From the NCBI GenBank assembly GCA_004193285.1, contig SECP01000006.1:62001-126000 (forward strand): 64,000 bases of DNA. Reading direction: 5' to 3'. A model generated the notes under the pieces. That model saw only the letters and a program-made list of their open reading frames with translations. It searched no databases and was not told the origin of the DNA. The stretch comes from Myxococcales bacterium. GTDB taxonomy: Bacteria > Myxococcota_A > Polyangia > Polyangiales > Polyangiaceae. The position numbers and the translations under genes are program-made. How positions within the stretch are numbered: position 1 is the first letter of the stretch; every line of letters starts with the position of its first letter. This document shows positions 24,079 through 32,820 of this stretch, in pieces.

Positions 24079-26508
24079 ATGGTGCAGGCAATTGGCGTCG
24101 GCGGACCGGTTTCGCAGACGGAAGAACAAGACGAGATCACGGGCTCCGGCCGCGACAGCGGCATCGCTCCCGCCACCGCGATGCGCGTCAAGAAGCGCAA
24201 CGGCGACGCCGAGCCGGTAGACGTGAACAAGATCGTCAAGGCCGTGAGCCGCAGCGCCTCCGGCCTCGGCCGGGTGGACGCGATGCGAGTCGCGCTCAAG
24301 ACCATCGGCGGCCTGTTCGACGGCGCCACCACTCAAGCGCTCGACCAGCTCTCGATTCAGACCGCCGCCAGCTTGATCGCGGAGGAGCCGGAGTACTCGC
24401 GCCTGGCCTCGCGCCTGCTCGCCACGTACATCGACAAAGAAGTCACGCACCAGGACGTGCACTCCTTTTCGCAGAGCATCGGCCTCGGTCACCGCCTCGG
24501 CCTCGTCAACGATCGCGTGCTGGACTTCGTGACCCGCTCGCAGCGCAAGCTGAACGACGCGGTCGAGAACCAGAAGACGGACCGCTTCGAGTACTTCGGC
24601 CTGCGCACGGTGTACGACCGCTACCTGCTGCGCAACCCTCAGACGCGCCAGGTGATCGAGACCCCGCAGCACTTCTTCCTCCGCGTGGCGTGCGCGCTCA
24701 GCGAGTCCGTCATGGAGGCGCTGCAGATGTACCGGCTCTTCAGCTCGCTGGAGTACATCCCGAGCTCTCCCACCCTGTTCAACTCCGGCACGCGCCACGA
24801 GCAGCTCTCCAGCTGCTTCTTGCTGGATTCGCCGAACGACCACCTGGAAGACATCTACAAAAAGTACACGGATGTCGCGCTGCTCTCGAAGTTCTCGGGC
24901 GGCATCGGCCTGTCGTACACGCGCGTTCGCTCGCGCGGCTCGCTCATCGAGTCCACCAACGGCTACTCGAGCGGCATCGTGCCCTGGCTGAAGACGCTCG
25001 ACGCGTCCGTCGCGGCCGTGAACCAAGGCGGCAAGCGCAAGGGCGCCTGCGCCGTGTACCTCGAGCCCTGGCACGCGGACGTGGAAGAGTTCCTGGAGCT
25101 GCGCGACAACTCGGGTGACGCCCAGCGCCGCACTCACAACTTGAACCTGGCGAACTGGGTCTGCGACCTCTTCATGCGCCGCGTCGAGAGTGACGGCGAC
25201 TGGTCGCTGTTCGACCCCAAGGTCGTGCCGCACCTGACCGACCTGTACGGGCCGGACTTCGACGTCGCTTACGAAAAGGCGGAAGCGCAAGGCCTCGCGG
25301 TGAAGACGGTGCGCGCGCGCGACTTGTACGCGCGCATGATGCGAACGCTGGCCGAGACCGGCAACGGCTGGATGACGTTCAAGGACAAGTCCAACCTGGC
25401 CTGCAATCAGACCGCGCTGCCGGGGCGAACCGTGCACCTCTCCAACCTGTGCACGGAGATCCTCGAGGTCACGAACGAGTCGGAGACCGCGGTGTGCAAC
25501 CTGGGCTCGGTCAACCTCGCCCGCCACGTCACCCCCGAGGGATTCGACTTCGAGAAGCTCGCGCGCACCGTGCACGTCGCGGTCCGCCAGCTCGACCGGG
25601 TGATCGACCTCAACTACTACCCCATCCCGCAGACCAAGAAGTCCAACTCGGCTTGGCGCCCCGTGGGCCTCGGCGTGATGGGTCTGCAGGACGTCCTGTT
25701 CGAGCTGAAGCTGCCGTTCGACTCGCAGGAAGCGCGCGACCTCTCGCGCATGATCGCCGAGGAGATTTACTACCACGCGCTCACCGCTTCCTGCGATTTG
25801 GCCGCGGAGAAGGGCGCGCACCCGGCCTTCGCGGAGACGCGCGCCGCGCGCGGCGAGCTCCAGTTCCACGCCTGGGGCGTCGAGCCAGAGGGCAAGCAGC
25901 GCTGGAGCGACCTGCGCGAGCGCATCATGCAAGTGGGCCTGCGCAACTCGCTGCTCATCGCCATCGCGCCGACCGCGACCATCGCCGCCATCGCCGGCTG
26001 CTACGAGTGCATCGAGCCGCAGGTGTCCAACCTGTTCAAGCGCGAGACGCTCTCCGGCGAGTTCCTGCAGGTCAACCGCTACCTGGTCGCGGATCTGGTC
26101 CGCCTCGGGCTGTGGAACGACGACACGCGCGCTCGCCTCAAGCACGCGGAGGGCTCCGTGCAGAACCTGACCGAGCTGCCCGAGAACCTGCGCACGCTGT
26201 ACCGCACGGCCTGGGAGCTGCCGATGCGCTCGCTGATCGACATGGCTGCTGACCGCGGCGCCTTCATCGATCAGAGCCAGTCCCTCAACCTGTTCAGCGA
26301 GTCGCCGAACATCGGCCAGCTGTCGAGCATGTACTTTTACGCGTGGAAGAAGGGTATCAAGACGACCTACTACCTGCGCTCCCGTCCCGCGACTCGCATC
26401 CAGAAGACGAGCGTTGCGCCCACCGCGGCTCCGAAGAAGGAGTACACGGACACGGAGAAGGTCGTCTGCTCGCTCGAGAACCCGGAAGCGTGCGAGGCGT
26501 GCCAGTGA
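24079..26508 (+). CDS. nrdA: Ribonucleoside-diphosphate reductase, alpha subunit
   Basis: The large subunit of class I RNR, reducing NDPs to dNDPs. The 809-aa protein has a 35-residue lead, an N-terminal ATP-cone (VKKRNGDAEPVDVNKIVKAV, about 36-120) for allosteric control, then the catalytic ten-stranded barrel: SSCFLLDSPND (first active-site Cys), FSGGIGLSYTRVRSRG, the NLCTEI motif (Asn-x-Cys-x-Glu: thiyl radical Cys and Glu), VCNLGSVNLARHV (second redox Cys), and PTATIAAIAGCYECIEPQ. The C-terminal tail CEACQ is the CxxC shuttle to thioredoxin. GGAAGGGAG precedes ATG 24079. nrdB overlaps its stop. Confidence 0.97.
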   Translation: MVQAIGVGGPVSQTEEQDEITGSGRDSGIAPATAMRVKKRNGDAEPVDVNKIVKAVSRSASGLGRVDAMRVALKTIGGLFDGATTQALDQLSIQTAASLIAEEPEYSRLASRLLATYIDKEVTHQDVHSFSQSIGLGHRLGLVNDRVLDFVTRSQRKLNDAVENQKTDRFEYFGLRTVYDRYLLRNPQTRQVIETPQHFFLRVACALSESVMEALQMYRLFSSLEYIPSSPTLFNSGTRHEQLSSCFLLDSPNDHLEDIYKKYTDVALLSKFSGGIGLSYTRVRSRGSLIESTNGYSSGIVPWLKTLDASVAAVNQGGKRKGACAVYLEPWHADVEEFLELRDNSGDAQRRTHNLNLANWVCDLFMRRVESDGDWSLFDPKVVPHLTDLYGPDFDVAYEKAEAQGLAVKTVRARDLYARMMRTLAETGNGWMTFKDKSNLACNQTALPGRTVHLSNLCTEILEVTNESETAVCNLGSVNLARHVTPEGFDFEKLARTVHVAVRQLDRVIDLNYYPIPQTKKSNSAWRPVGLGVMGLQDVLFELKLPFDSQEARDLSRMIAEEIYYHALTASCDLAAEKGAHPAFAETRAARGELQFHAWGVEPEGKQRWSDLRERIMQVGLRNSLLIAIAPTATIAAIAGCYECIEPQVSNLFKRETLSGEFLQVNRYLVADLVRLGLWNDDTRARLKHAEGSVQNLTELPENLRTLYRTAWELPMRSLIDMAADRGAFIDQSQSLNLFSESPNIGQLSSMYFYAWKKGIKTTYYLRSRPATRIQKTSVAPTAAPKKEYTDTEKVVCSLENPEACEACQ

Positions 26509-27527
26509 GCTCGCACCAACGGCCGGAAAAACTCCTCGATCCGGGCCTGTGCCTGTCGCTCCGCCCCATGCAGTACCCGGGCTTCTTCGACATGTACAAG
26601 TCGGCCATCAAGAACAGCTGGACGGTGGACGAGGTCGACTTCGCCAGTGACGTGGACGATATCCGAAAGAAGCTCGGCCCCCGCGAGCGCCACCTGATCG
26701 AGCGGCTGGTCGCGTTCTTCGCCACCGGCGACAGCATCGTCAGCAACAACCTCGTGCTCAACCTGTACAAGCACATCAACGCGCCAGAAGCGCGCATGTA
26801 CTTGTCGCGCCAGCTCTACGAGGAGGCGCTGCACGTCCAGTTCTACCTCACGCTGCTGGACACCTACATTCCGGACCATGACTCGCGCGCCAAGGCCTTC
26901 GCCGCGATCGAGAACATCCCGAGCATCCGCAAGAAGGGCGAATTTTGCTTCAAATGGATCGACTCGATCCAGGAGATGCATCGCATCGAGACGCGCGCGC
27001 AGCGCCGTCAGTTCTTGATGAACCTGATCACCTTCGCCGCGGCGGTGGAGGGCTTGTTCTTCTTCGCGGCCTTCGCGTACGTGTACTACCTGCGCTCCCG
27101 CGGCCTCTTGCATGGCCTCGCGACCGGCACGAACTGGGTGTTCCGCGACGAGAGCGCGCACATGCAGTTCGCGTTCGAGGTGGTCAAGCAAGTGCGCGAG
27201 CAGGAGCCGGACCTGTTCGACGCCGACATGCAGCGTGACGTCGTGCAGATGCTGGAGGAGGCCGTCGCCGCCGAGACCGCGTTCGCAGAGGACTTGCTCG
27301 GTGACGGTTTGGCCGGCCTCTCGCTACGCGACGTGCGCGGCTACCTCGAGTACGTGGCGGACCAGCGCCTGCAGCAGCTGGACATGCCCAAGCGCTACGG
27401 GACCAAAAATCCGCTCTCCTTCATGGAGCTGCAGGACGTGCAGGAGCTCACGAACTTCTTCGAGCGCCGGGTCGCCTCCTACCAAGTCGGCGTCACCGGT
27501 GAAGTGACGCTCGACGGCGCGTTCTGA
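26505..27527 (+). CDS. nrdB: Ribonucleoside-diphosphate reductase, beta subunit
   Basis: The radical-generating subunit paired with NrdA. The 340-aa product carries the diiron and tyrosyl ligands in the expected order: FFATGDSIV (Asp), EEALHVQFY (Glu, His and, four residues after the His, the radical Tyr), EGLFFFAAFAYVYYLRSRG (Glu), and DESAHMQFAFE (Glu, His). Presence of the Tyr supports a class Ia/b enzyme rather than the Tyr-less class Ic. The start is taken as GTG 26505, which overlaps the nrdA TGA (GTGA); GTG 26499 is also possible. The C-terminus shows no obvious Cys tail. Confidence 0.96.
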   Translation: MSSHQRPEKLLDPGLCLSLRPMQYPGFFDMYKSAIKNSWTVDEVDFASDVDDIRKKLGPRERHLIERLVAFFATGDSIVSNNLVLNLYKHINAPEARMYLSRQLYEEALHVQFYLTLLDTYIPDHDSRAKAFAAIENIPSIRKKGEFCFKWIDSIQEMHRIETRAQRRQFLMNLITFAAAVEGLFFFAAFAYVYYLRSRGLLHGLATGTNWVFRDESAHMQFAFEVVKQVREQEPDLFDADMQRDVVQMLEEAVAAETAFAEDLLGDGLAGLSLRDVRGYLEYVADQRLQQLDMPKRYGTKNPLSFMELQDVQELTNFFERRVASYQVGVTGEVTLDGAF

Positions 27528-27537
27528 AGAACGAGCT

Positions 27538-28845
27538 TCAGCTCCAGACGCGGAGCTCGAGCTCTCGGTGCAGGCGCAGCGCATTGGCCGCGGATGGAAC
27601 TCCGAGCGAGTGAACGATGCTCGGGTCCACCCGCCGCTCGAGCTCGGCGCGCAGGTCCGCGATAGCGGCGCGACGTGCCTGGCGGACGCGGCGGAGGGCC
27701 GTTTCGTCGAGCTTCGGCTCGAACCACGCGGCGATCTCCCAGGCTAGCGCGGCGTGCCGCTGCTCATCGGCCGCGATTTGGCGCATCGCCTTCGCGACCA
27801 CGCGGTCGGCCGCATTTTTGGCCTGCCAAATGCCCATCGCAGCTCCGAACGTTTCGCGCACGCAGCCTTCCACCGCGTTGTCCAGGAGCAGACTCTCCAG
27901 ATCCCGCGCGGGGGTTGGGGCGACTCGCGGCCGCTCCACGCGAGTTGCACCGAAACGGCGTGCCAGGCCAGCGGTCATGCGCGCGTGACGCACCTCGTCC
28001 GCGGCCGCCCGCCGCGCGGCCGTGAGCAGCCGGCGCGGCGCGCCGTGCGCTGCGAGCTCGCGTTCGATGTGAACGAAGGCGTACACCGAGGCGGCTTCGA
28101 GCCGCGCGGCCTCGGCCAGGTAGCGCGCCGTCGGCACCGAATCACAGCGCCGACGCTGTGCCGCCAGCCCCGCCGGCCGCCGCCCGACGACGCAGTTCGG
28201 ATTCGCCTCTCTCAGCACGACCTGCTCTCGGTGCGACAGCTCTCCATCCGCTGTCACGCCGAAGACGTGCCGAGTCACGCCGTCGCAGCCCTCGTACGTG
28301 AAGCCTTGGACCGCGAAGCCCGTGCCCTCCGGCTTGGCACCGCCGTCGCCGCAGCGAACGTCCAAGCCCTCCATCCCGACGAGGAACATCGCCTCCTCCG
28401 GCGTGTCGACAGTGCCGAGGAGATCCGCGATCTGCTCCTTCGAGTCCAGCAACCGCACGGTGTCACCCTGGTTTGCGGTCAGGTAGTATCGGAAGCAGGC
28501 CTCGGCGCAAGACCCGAGCCTGAATCCGTCCGCGTCCGGCACTTGCTCGAGCGCAGTGAGGCACGCGGCTTCGTCCTCGGCGGTCTTACAGGCAGTGCCG
28601 AAGCTAGCAACGGCGTCACCGCTGCCATCCGGCCAAAGCGAGTGAAGCGCCAAGTATTCCTGCTCGGGCTCGGGCCGCAGCCCCGCCAGGAGATCCCTTT
28701 CGTGAGCTTCACACGACGTGCTCACGAACCCCGGGTCGCGCTCGATGCCCGGCCCCACGTCACCACAGCCCGTCACCCCCGAGGAAGCCATCACCAGCGT
28801 GACGGCGCTCCGCAACATCGGCTTCAAGTTTCGGCTTGTGAACAT
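27538..28845 (-). CDS. Ferritin-like domain lipoprotein
   Basis: A 435-aa protein. N-terminal lipoprotein signal (LRSAVTLVMASSGVTGCGDVG), then about 240 residues of Cys-containing unknown domain (CKTAEDEAACLTALEQVPDADG; GSCAEACFRYYL), and a C-terminal ferritin-like four-helix domain from about residue 270: RLEAASVYAFVHIERELAAHG, AADEVRHARMTAGLARRFG (ExxH), NAVEGCVRETFGAAMGIWQAKNA, and IAADEQRHAALAWEIAAWFE (ExxH), giving a full diiron ligand set. Extracytoplasmic diiron proteins of this type are uncharacterised. Start ATG 28845 with GGGAG five bases upstream. Convergent with nrdB, 10 bp apart. Confidence 0.82.
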   Translation of the reverse strand: MFTSRNLKPMLRSAVTLVMASSGVTGCGDVGPGIERDPGFVSTSCEAHERDLLAGLRPEPEQEYLALHSLWPDGSGDAVASFGTACKTAEDEAACLTALEQVPDADGFRLGSCAEACFRYYLTANQGDTVRLLDSKEQIADLLGTVDTPEEAMFLVGMEGLDVRCGDGGAKPEGTGFAVQGFTYEGCDGVTRHVFGVTADGELSHREQVVLREANPNCVVGRRPAGLAAQRRRCDSVPTARYLAEAARLEAASVYAFVHIERELAAHGAPRRLLTAARRAAADEVRHARMTAGLARRFGATRVERPRVAPTPARDLESLLLDNAVEGCVRETFGAAMGIWQAKNAADRVVAKAMRQIAADEQRHAALAWEIAAWFEPKLDETALRRVRQARRAAIADLRAELERRVDPSIVHSLGVPSAANALRLHRELELRVWS

Positions 28846-29319
28846 GCTCCCGCCTCTCCTGCCGCCGCTGAAGCAATCCGCAGGCCGCGCCCGCAAGCCC
28901 CTCTTTTGGCCCCATCTCGGTGCCAAGGCTGGGCAGTGTGCCGGCTTCCCGGACTTCCCTGTCATGCCCAGTCGAGCCGAACGGGCCAATGGCCGGCGAT
29001 ACGAAGAGCGGCACCGAATGCCCCCTCCATCGTCGGTCAGCCCAGCTGTAGTTTGGCAGCCTCCGAGCCGAGCCGGCGGGTGCGCGTGACTAGGTCCCCC
29101 TAGCCGCGGGCGAGGCTCAAGCCGCCCTAGCTTCCTCAACTTCTCGGCTTCCGCCGAGTGCTTGATGCAGACGTTGACCAAGAGCTCTGCCATCCAGTCC
29201 TGGCCTCATCGTGCTGCTCGTGGGTGGCGCTGAACCGGTCGTGTGCCGAGTCGATGGAATCACTCCGTCGGCTCTGACCAGGAGGCCGAAGTTGCGGGTG
29301 TCGCGCGGTTCGTGGGCTG
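28846..29319. other. Stretch without a supported gene
   Basis: No frame here has a start, ribosome-binding site or family motif I trust. It holds the upstream region of the ferritin-like gene and, towards 29330, three 9-bp GAGGACGCC-type units bordering the transposase remnant. The open minus frame from 29193 into the lipoprotein gene looks accidental. Confidence 0.5.
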
Positions 29320-29377
29320 GCCTCACGTCGAGGACGCCGAGGACGCCGAGGACGATGGTTCTCGAGGCAGCAGCGGG

Positions 29378-29872
29378 GTACCACTGTGTTCCACGCCAGG
29401 TGATGACGCCGTTGGGATAGGTCCGACAAACCTCGAAGTGGTCTGGGTACTCCTGCTCCGGAAGCAATCGAAGGAAGGTTCGCAGCGCAAGTCGATAGCG
29501 TCGAGGGCGTGGCTTGTCCGATGGCTTCGCGCGGTCGCACATAGTTGTGCTCATCGCGAAACCGTCGAAACGGGCTGGCCGCGCGCGCATGCTGCTAGCC
29601 GGCGGCCGAGCTGTTTCAGCCTTCAGCGTGCGATGCATGCGCTCGTGTCGAACGTTCTGCTCGGAGCGACCTGGCATGATGCGCTCGGGTGATTCCGAGC
29701 CGGATCCACCAAATGGCGAGCCGTGATGGCCCGCCTGGGGCAAGCGTCGAAAGCGGCGGAACGTTGTCGGTACGAATGGCTGTTTTCTGCTGATTCCGAA
29801 GCGCTCACAGAGCTCGCCAAAGCTCTCTTCGGCCTCCAGCATCGCCGCCACAAACTTCACCCGCTCGTTCAT
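29378..29872 (-). pseudogene. IS481 transposase pseudogene
   Basis: Truncated and frameshifted transposase coding remnant inside the IS481 relic. Only the third catalytic acid (Glu of RHERMHRTLK) remains; the segment carrying the first two acids is lost. Its ATG is formed by the inverted GTCACCTATG repeat, as in intact relatives whose terminal repeat runs into the gene (recalled). Confidence 0.78.
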
Positions 29873-29905
29873 AGGTGACGTCTCGCTTCACGTCATCGCA
29901 AAACG

Positions 29906-29949
29906 TGTCACCTATGTGCCCGGTCCGATTGTCACCTATGTGCCCGGTC
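29906..29949. repeat. Direct repeat pair at IS481 end
   Basis: Two identical 20-bp copies separated by 4 bp (29906-29925 and 29930-29949); a third, 10-bp inverted copy covers the transposase start (about 29870-29880). Typical of IS481-family ends. Confidence 0.85.
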
Positions 29950-30146
29950 TAACCGATTTCGATTGACGGCATTTCTGCGTCCTCGTCGTGATGCGGTGGC
30001 GGTCCTCCGAATTCTGTCGTTTGCGACGCGCCACGTTGATTTCCTCGGCGCTTTACGAGCTGGATGCGTCGAAAGTCGTTTTGATCGTCAGAGTCGCTGC
30101 AGCGGGGCACTCCGGGGCTTGAAAGTCATCATATTACTTCTGAGCG

Positions 30147-31385
30147 ATGCTAAACGCGGCGCACCGTGGAGAAGCGAAGGCATCGTGGCAGATGACGCAC
30201 CAGGCGTTGGAAACACACGCGAAGACGCGCGCGCGGCTCGACTTCGAGGAAGGCGCTCTGCTGCTCTCCGCACAGCAGTTGGAGGTGCATCGGCACTTCG
30301 GTTACGGCAGCTTCACGGAATACGTGGAGCGGCTGCTTGGCTACGCGCCGCGCGTCACGCACGACAAGCTCCGTGTGGCGGAGGCCCTCCAGCGTCTGCC
30401 GGAGACCGCTCGTGGGCTGCAGCAGGGAACGGTCAAGTACAGCCACGCGCGGGAGCTCACGCGCGTCGCAACGCCTGAAACCGAGGAGATTTGGGTGAAA
30501 GCCGCGAGCGGTCGCACCGTTCGCGAAGTGGAGAAGCTCGTTTCTGGTCGGCGCCCTGGCTCGCTGCCAGACTCGCCGGTAGAGCCAGGGCACGAGCGGC
30601 ACGTGCTCCGCTTCAACGTATCGGGCGAAACGCTCGCCAGCTTTCGAGACGCGATCGCGATGCTGCAGCGTGAGGCGGGCGAACACCTCGACCACGACGC
30701 GCTGTTGCTTTTGCTCGCACGTCACGTGCTAGGCGGCCCCGTCGACGACGGTCGGGCGAGCTACCAGGTGGCGCTGGAGGTTTGCGAACGCTGCCAGCGC
30801 GCCAGGCAGCTCGCCGACGGTGAGCTCATCGACGTCTCCCCCACCGTCACCGCCATGGCTGATTGCGATGCGCAGCGACTGCCGGGCGCCCGCATGGGCG
30901 CCTCTGCACGAGATTCACCGACGCGTGCGACTCAAGACGTGCCGCCTGCCGTACGGCGCGCGGTGCTGCGTCGTGACCGACGTCGCTGCCGCGTGCCCGG
31001 CTGCACCCACGCACGGTTCTTGGACATTCATCACGTGATGACCAAAGCAGACGGCGGCGACCACGATGCCGGCAACTTGATTACCTTGTGCGGAGCGCAT
31101 CATCGAGCGATTCACGAAGGGACGCTGATGGTCATGGAGAACGAGCGGGGGCTCGTGTTCAGTCACGCGGACGGCACGCCGTACGGCTCCGCGCCATCGG
31201 CCGCGTCGTCGTTGGTGCACACCCGAGCATTCCAGGCGCTTCGGGGCCTCGGGTTCGGCGAAGCGGACGTGCGCCGCGTGCTCGCTCGAGCGCTTCAAGA
31301 ATTGCAGCCGGACGCAGCTCTCGAGCATCGGCTGCGTTGGTGCCTGGAGCGGCTTACTGAACGCACGTGTCAGAAAGCCTCCTGA
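30147..31385 (+). CDS. HNH endonuclease domain protein (DUF222/13E12-like)
   Basis: A 412-aa protein. Residues 15-280 are helical, like the DUF222/13E12 proteins that usually precede HNH domains (FGYGSFTEYVERLLGYAPRVTHDKLRVAEALQRLPETARGLQQG). Residues about 275-335 are a complete HNH domain: RRRCRVPGCTHARFLDIHHVMTKADGG, then NLITLCGAHHRAIHEG with CxxC-type Cys, the His-His and Asn-x-x-x-x-Cys-x-x-His. A helical tail follows. In many bacteria this family is multi-copy and tied to mobile DNA. Start may be ATG 30192, which has GAAGG upstream. Downstream lie decayed partial copies of this gene. Confidence 0.85.
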   Translation: MLNAAHRGEAKASWQMTHQALETHAKTRARLDFEEGALLLSAQQLEVHRHFGYGSFTEYVERLLGYAPRVTHDKLRVAEALQRLPETARGLQQGTVKYSHARELTRVATPETEEIWVKAASGRTVREVEKLVSGRRPGSLPDSPVEPGHERHVLRFNVSGETLASFRDAIAMLQREAGEHLDHDALLLLLARHVLGGPVDDGRASYQVALEVCERCQRARQLADGELIDVSPTVTAMADCDAQRLPGARMGASARDSPTRATQDVPPAVRRAVLRRDRRRCRVPGCTHARFLDIHHVMTKADGGDHDAGNLITLCGAHHRAIHEGTLMVMENERGLVFSHADGTPYGSAPSAASSLVHTRAFQALRGLGFGEADVRRVLARALQELQPDAALEHRLRWCLERLTERTCQKAS

Positions 31386-31440
31386 AGGTAGCCGGCACCG
31401 GTGTGTTCGCTAGTGAAGACGCCCCGTGGCTCTTCGCTCG

Positions 31441-31625
31441 CGCGTCACGCGCTGCGCGGCCCCGTCGACAAGGCAGAGCGAGCTAGCGTTGGTGCTGGCT
31501 TGCGAAGACTGCCAGCCGGTTGCCGGATGCCCACGTGGGCGCCGCGCCTCGACGTCACGTCCCGGCGCGGGTGCGACCCAAGAGGTGCCGCCTGCTGTAC
31601 GGCGCGTGGTATTGTGGTCGTGCCG
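31441..31625 (+). pseudogene. HNH gene fragment 1
   Basis: Carries a 'RHVLGGPVDD'-like piece, a 'VALEVCERC' piece and the segment ending in 'QEVPPAVRR'. About 75 bases around 31483-31558 are nearly identical to 32062-32137 (fragment 3), a much closer match than either has to the intact gene. Confidence 0.72.
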
Positions 31626-31745
31626 ATACGGCTATCTCCCTCGATCACTTGCTGCAGTGAGAGCGAATAGCCGGTCACCGCGCGGGTGGTCGCGGTTGTG
31701 GCGTGTTCGTTGGGCGCGATGACGAAATCTTCGCCCTCGCGACAC

Positions 31746-32042
31746 GCTCCTGCTGCAGCGAGCAGCGGACGAACAGCTCGACGGCGACGCCCTGTTGCTC
31801 GCTCGCGCGTCACGGCTGGGCGAAGCGGTCGACGAGGGCCGCCTGCCGAGTGGCGCTGGATGTCCGCGAAGGCTGCAGCGCGCCAGGCAGCGCACCGACG
31901 GTGCGTTCATCGACGTCTCCGCAAACCTCCATGGCCGTTTGCGATGCGCAGCGACTACCGGCTGCCCACGTGGGCGCCGCGCCTCGACACTCGCGCGTGC
32001 GACTCGAGAAGCGCCGCGCGGTCTTGCGACCGTGCCGACGCC
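31746..32042 (+). pseudogene. HNH gene fragment 2
   Basis: The longest collinear fragment: 'LLQRAADEQLDGDALLLARASR', a 'VALDVREGCSAPG' piece, 'TDGAFIDVS', 'DAQRLPAAHVGAA' and 'LEKRRAVLR', read across several frames. Compared with the parent it lacks the HNH region. Confidence 0.74.
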
Positions 32043-32054
32043 GCGATCTCACGG

Positions 32055-32190
32055 CAGGGGGAGCTAGCGTTGGTGCTGGCTTGCGAAGACTGCCAGTCGA
32101 TTGCCGGATGCCCACGTGGGCGCCGCGCCTGAACGTCCCCCGCGCGTGCGACCCAAGAGGTGCCGCCTGCCGAGTGGCGCGCGGGCAAGC
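32055..32190 (+). pseudogene. HNH gene fragment 3
   Basis: Short copy beginning at the 'VALEVCERC' equivalent and ending after 'QEVPPAEW'. Nearly identical over about 75 bases to fragment 1, implying a later local duplication. Confidence 0.72.
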
Positions 32191-32290
32191 GGCCTTGAGT
32201 GGCCGCTCGCGGCAGCGCAGCTGTGTGGCCGGTCGCCGTAGTCGCGTCCTGGTTAGCCGCGACTACGGCGATCTGCGTTTCCATGCGCGA

Positions 32291-32490
32291 TGTTCATGCT
32301 GCAGCGAGCGCCGCCGACCGAGACTACCTGACGCCCACGTGGGCGCCGCGGCTCGAGATTCACCGCGTGCGACGCAAAACGAGCGCCGCCGGCCGTAGAG
32401 CTGCACCGCTTTCTCTCGACCACTTGCTGCAATGAGACCGGCCTACCGAACGCACGTGTCAGCAAGCGTCCGGAAGGTAACCGGTCGCGG
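32291..32490 (+). pseudogene. HNH gene fragment 4
   Basis: Holds a 'MLQRA' piece, the GCCCACGTGGGCGCCGCG unit with following 'RLEIHRVR' reading, and a recognisable copy of the parent's 3' end (GAACGCACGTGTCAGCAAGC against GAACGCACGTGTCAGAAAGC at 31360). Confidence 0.7.
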
Positions 32491-32559
32491 CGGCACGGGC
32501 GGTGTCGGCTGGTCGCGGCTGTGGCGTTTTACGTAGCACCCACTGCGGGATCTCCGCTT

Positions 32560-32820
32560 CGGTACGCGATGGCCATGCTGCAGCGAGCGGCGGGCGAAGC
32601 CTCGATGACGACGCCCTGTTGCTCTCAATCGCGCGTCATCTGCTCGGCGCCCCTCGAGGAGGGCCAGCTACGAGTTGGTGCTGGGTGCTTGCGAAGGCTG
32701 CGAGCGCGCCACGCAGCTGTCCGACAGCCACTTCCGGAACGCCCACGTGGGCGCCGCGGCTCGAGATTCACCGCGTGCGACCCAAGAGGTGCCGCCTGCC
32801 GAGTATGTCCCTTCTGCAGC
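32560..32820 (+). pseudogene. HNH gene fragment 5
   Basis: Begins at 'AMAMLQRAAGEA', continues through the 'LLLSIARHLLGAP' and 'SYELVLGACEGCERATQL' equivalents, and ends at 'ATQEVPPAEY'. It is followed by a further partial 'LLQRAARE' start at 32810. Confidence 0.72.

Larger units (their letters stand above)
29320..29949 (-). mobile_element. Decayed IS481-family insertion sequence
   Basis: Minus-strand remains of an IS481 transposase. 29872-29780 encodes the HTH start (MNERVKFVAAMLEAEESF...FGISRK). After an internal deletion of about 200 codons, removing the two catalytic Asp, 29720-29378 encodes the C-terminal part (NVRHERMHRTLKAETARPP; LPEQEYPDHFEV; TYPNGVITWRG), with frame jumps near 29640-29530, where REAIGQATPS is found in another frame. 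Two direct copies of TGTCACCTATGTGCCCGGTC (29906-29925, 29930-29949) and an inverted GTCACCTATG at the start codon mark the element's terminal region. Not active. Confidence 0.8.
31529..32758 (+). repeat. Five copies of an 18-bp unit GCCCACGTGGGCGCCGCG
   Basis: Identical copies at 31529-31546, 31964-31981, 32110-32127, 32333-32350 and 32741-32758, containing the palindrome CCCACGTGGG. The intact gene has GCCCGCATGGGCGCC at the matching place (30888), so all five decayed copies share a version different from the intact gene. Confidence 0.9.

Noticed and set aside
24013..26145. 710-codon minus-strand frame antisense to nrdA
   Set aside because: nrdA on the other strand is certain (complete catalytic motifs); this frame is its low-complexity shadow.
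31529..32758. Five spaced identical 18-mers as a possible CRISPR array
   Set aside because: Spacing is irregular (about 130-435 bp), the flanks align to a neighbouring gene, and there are no cas genes.
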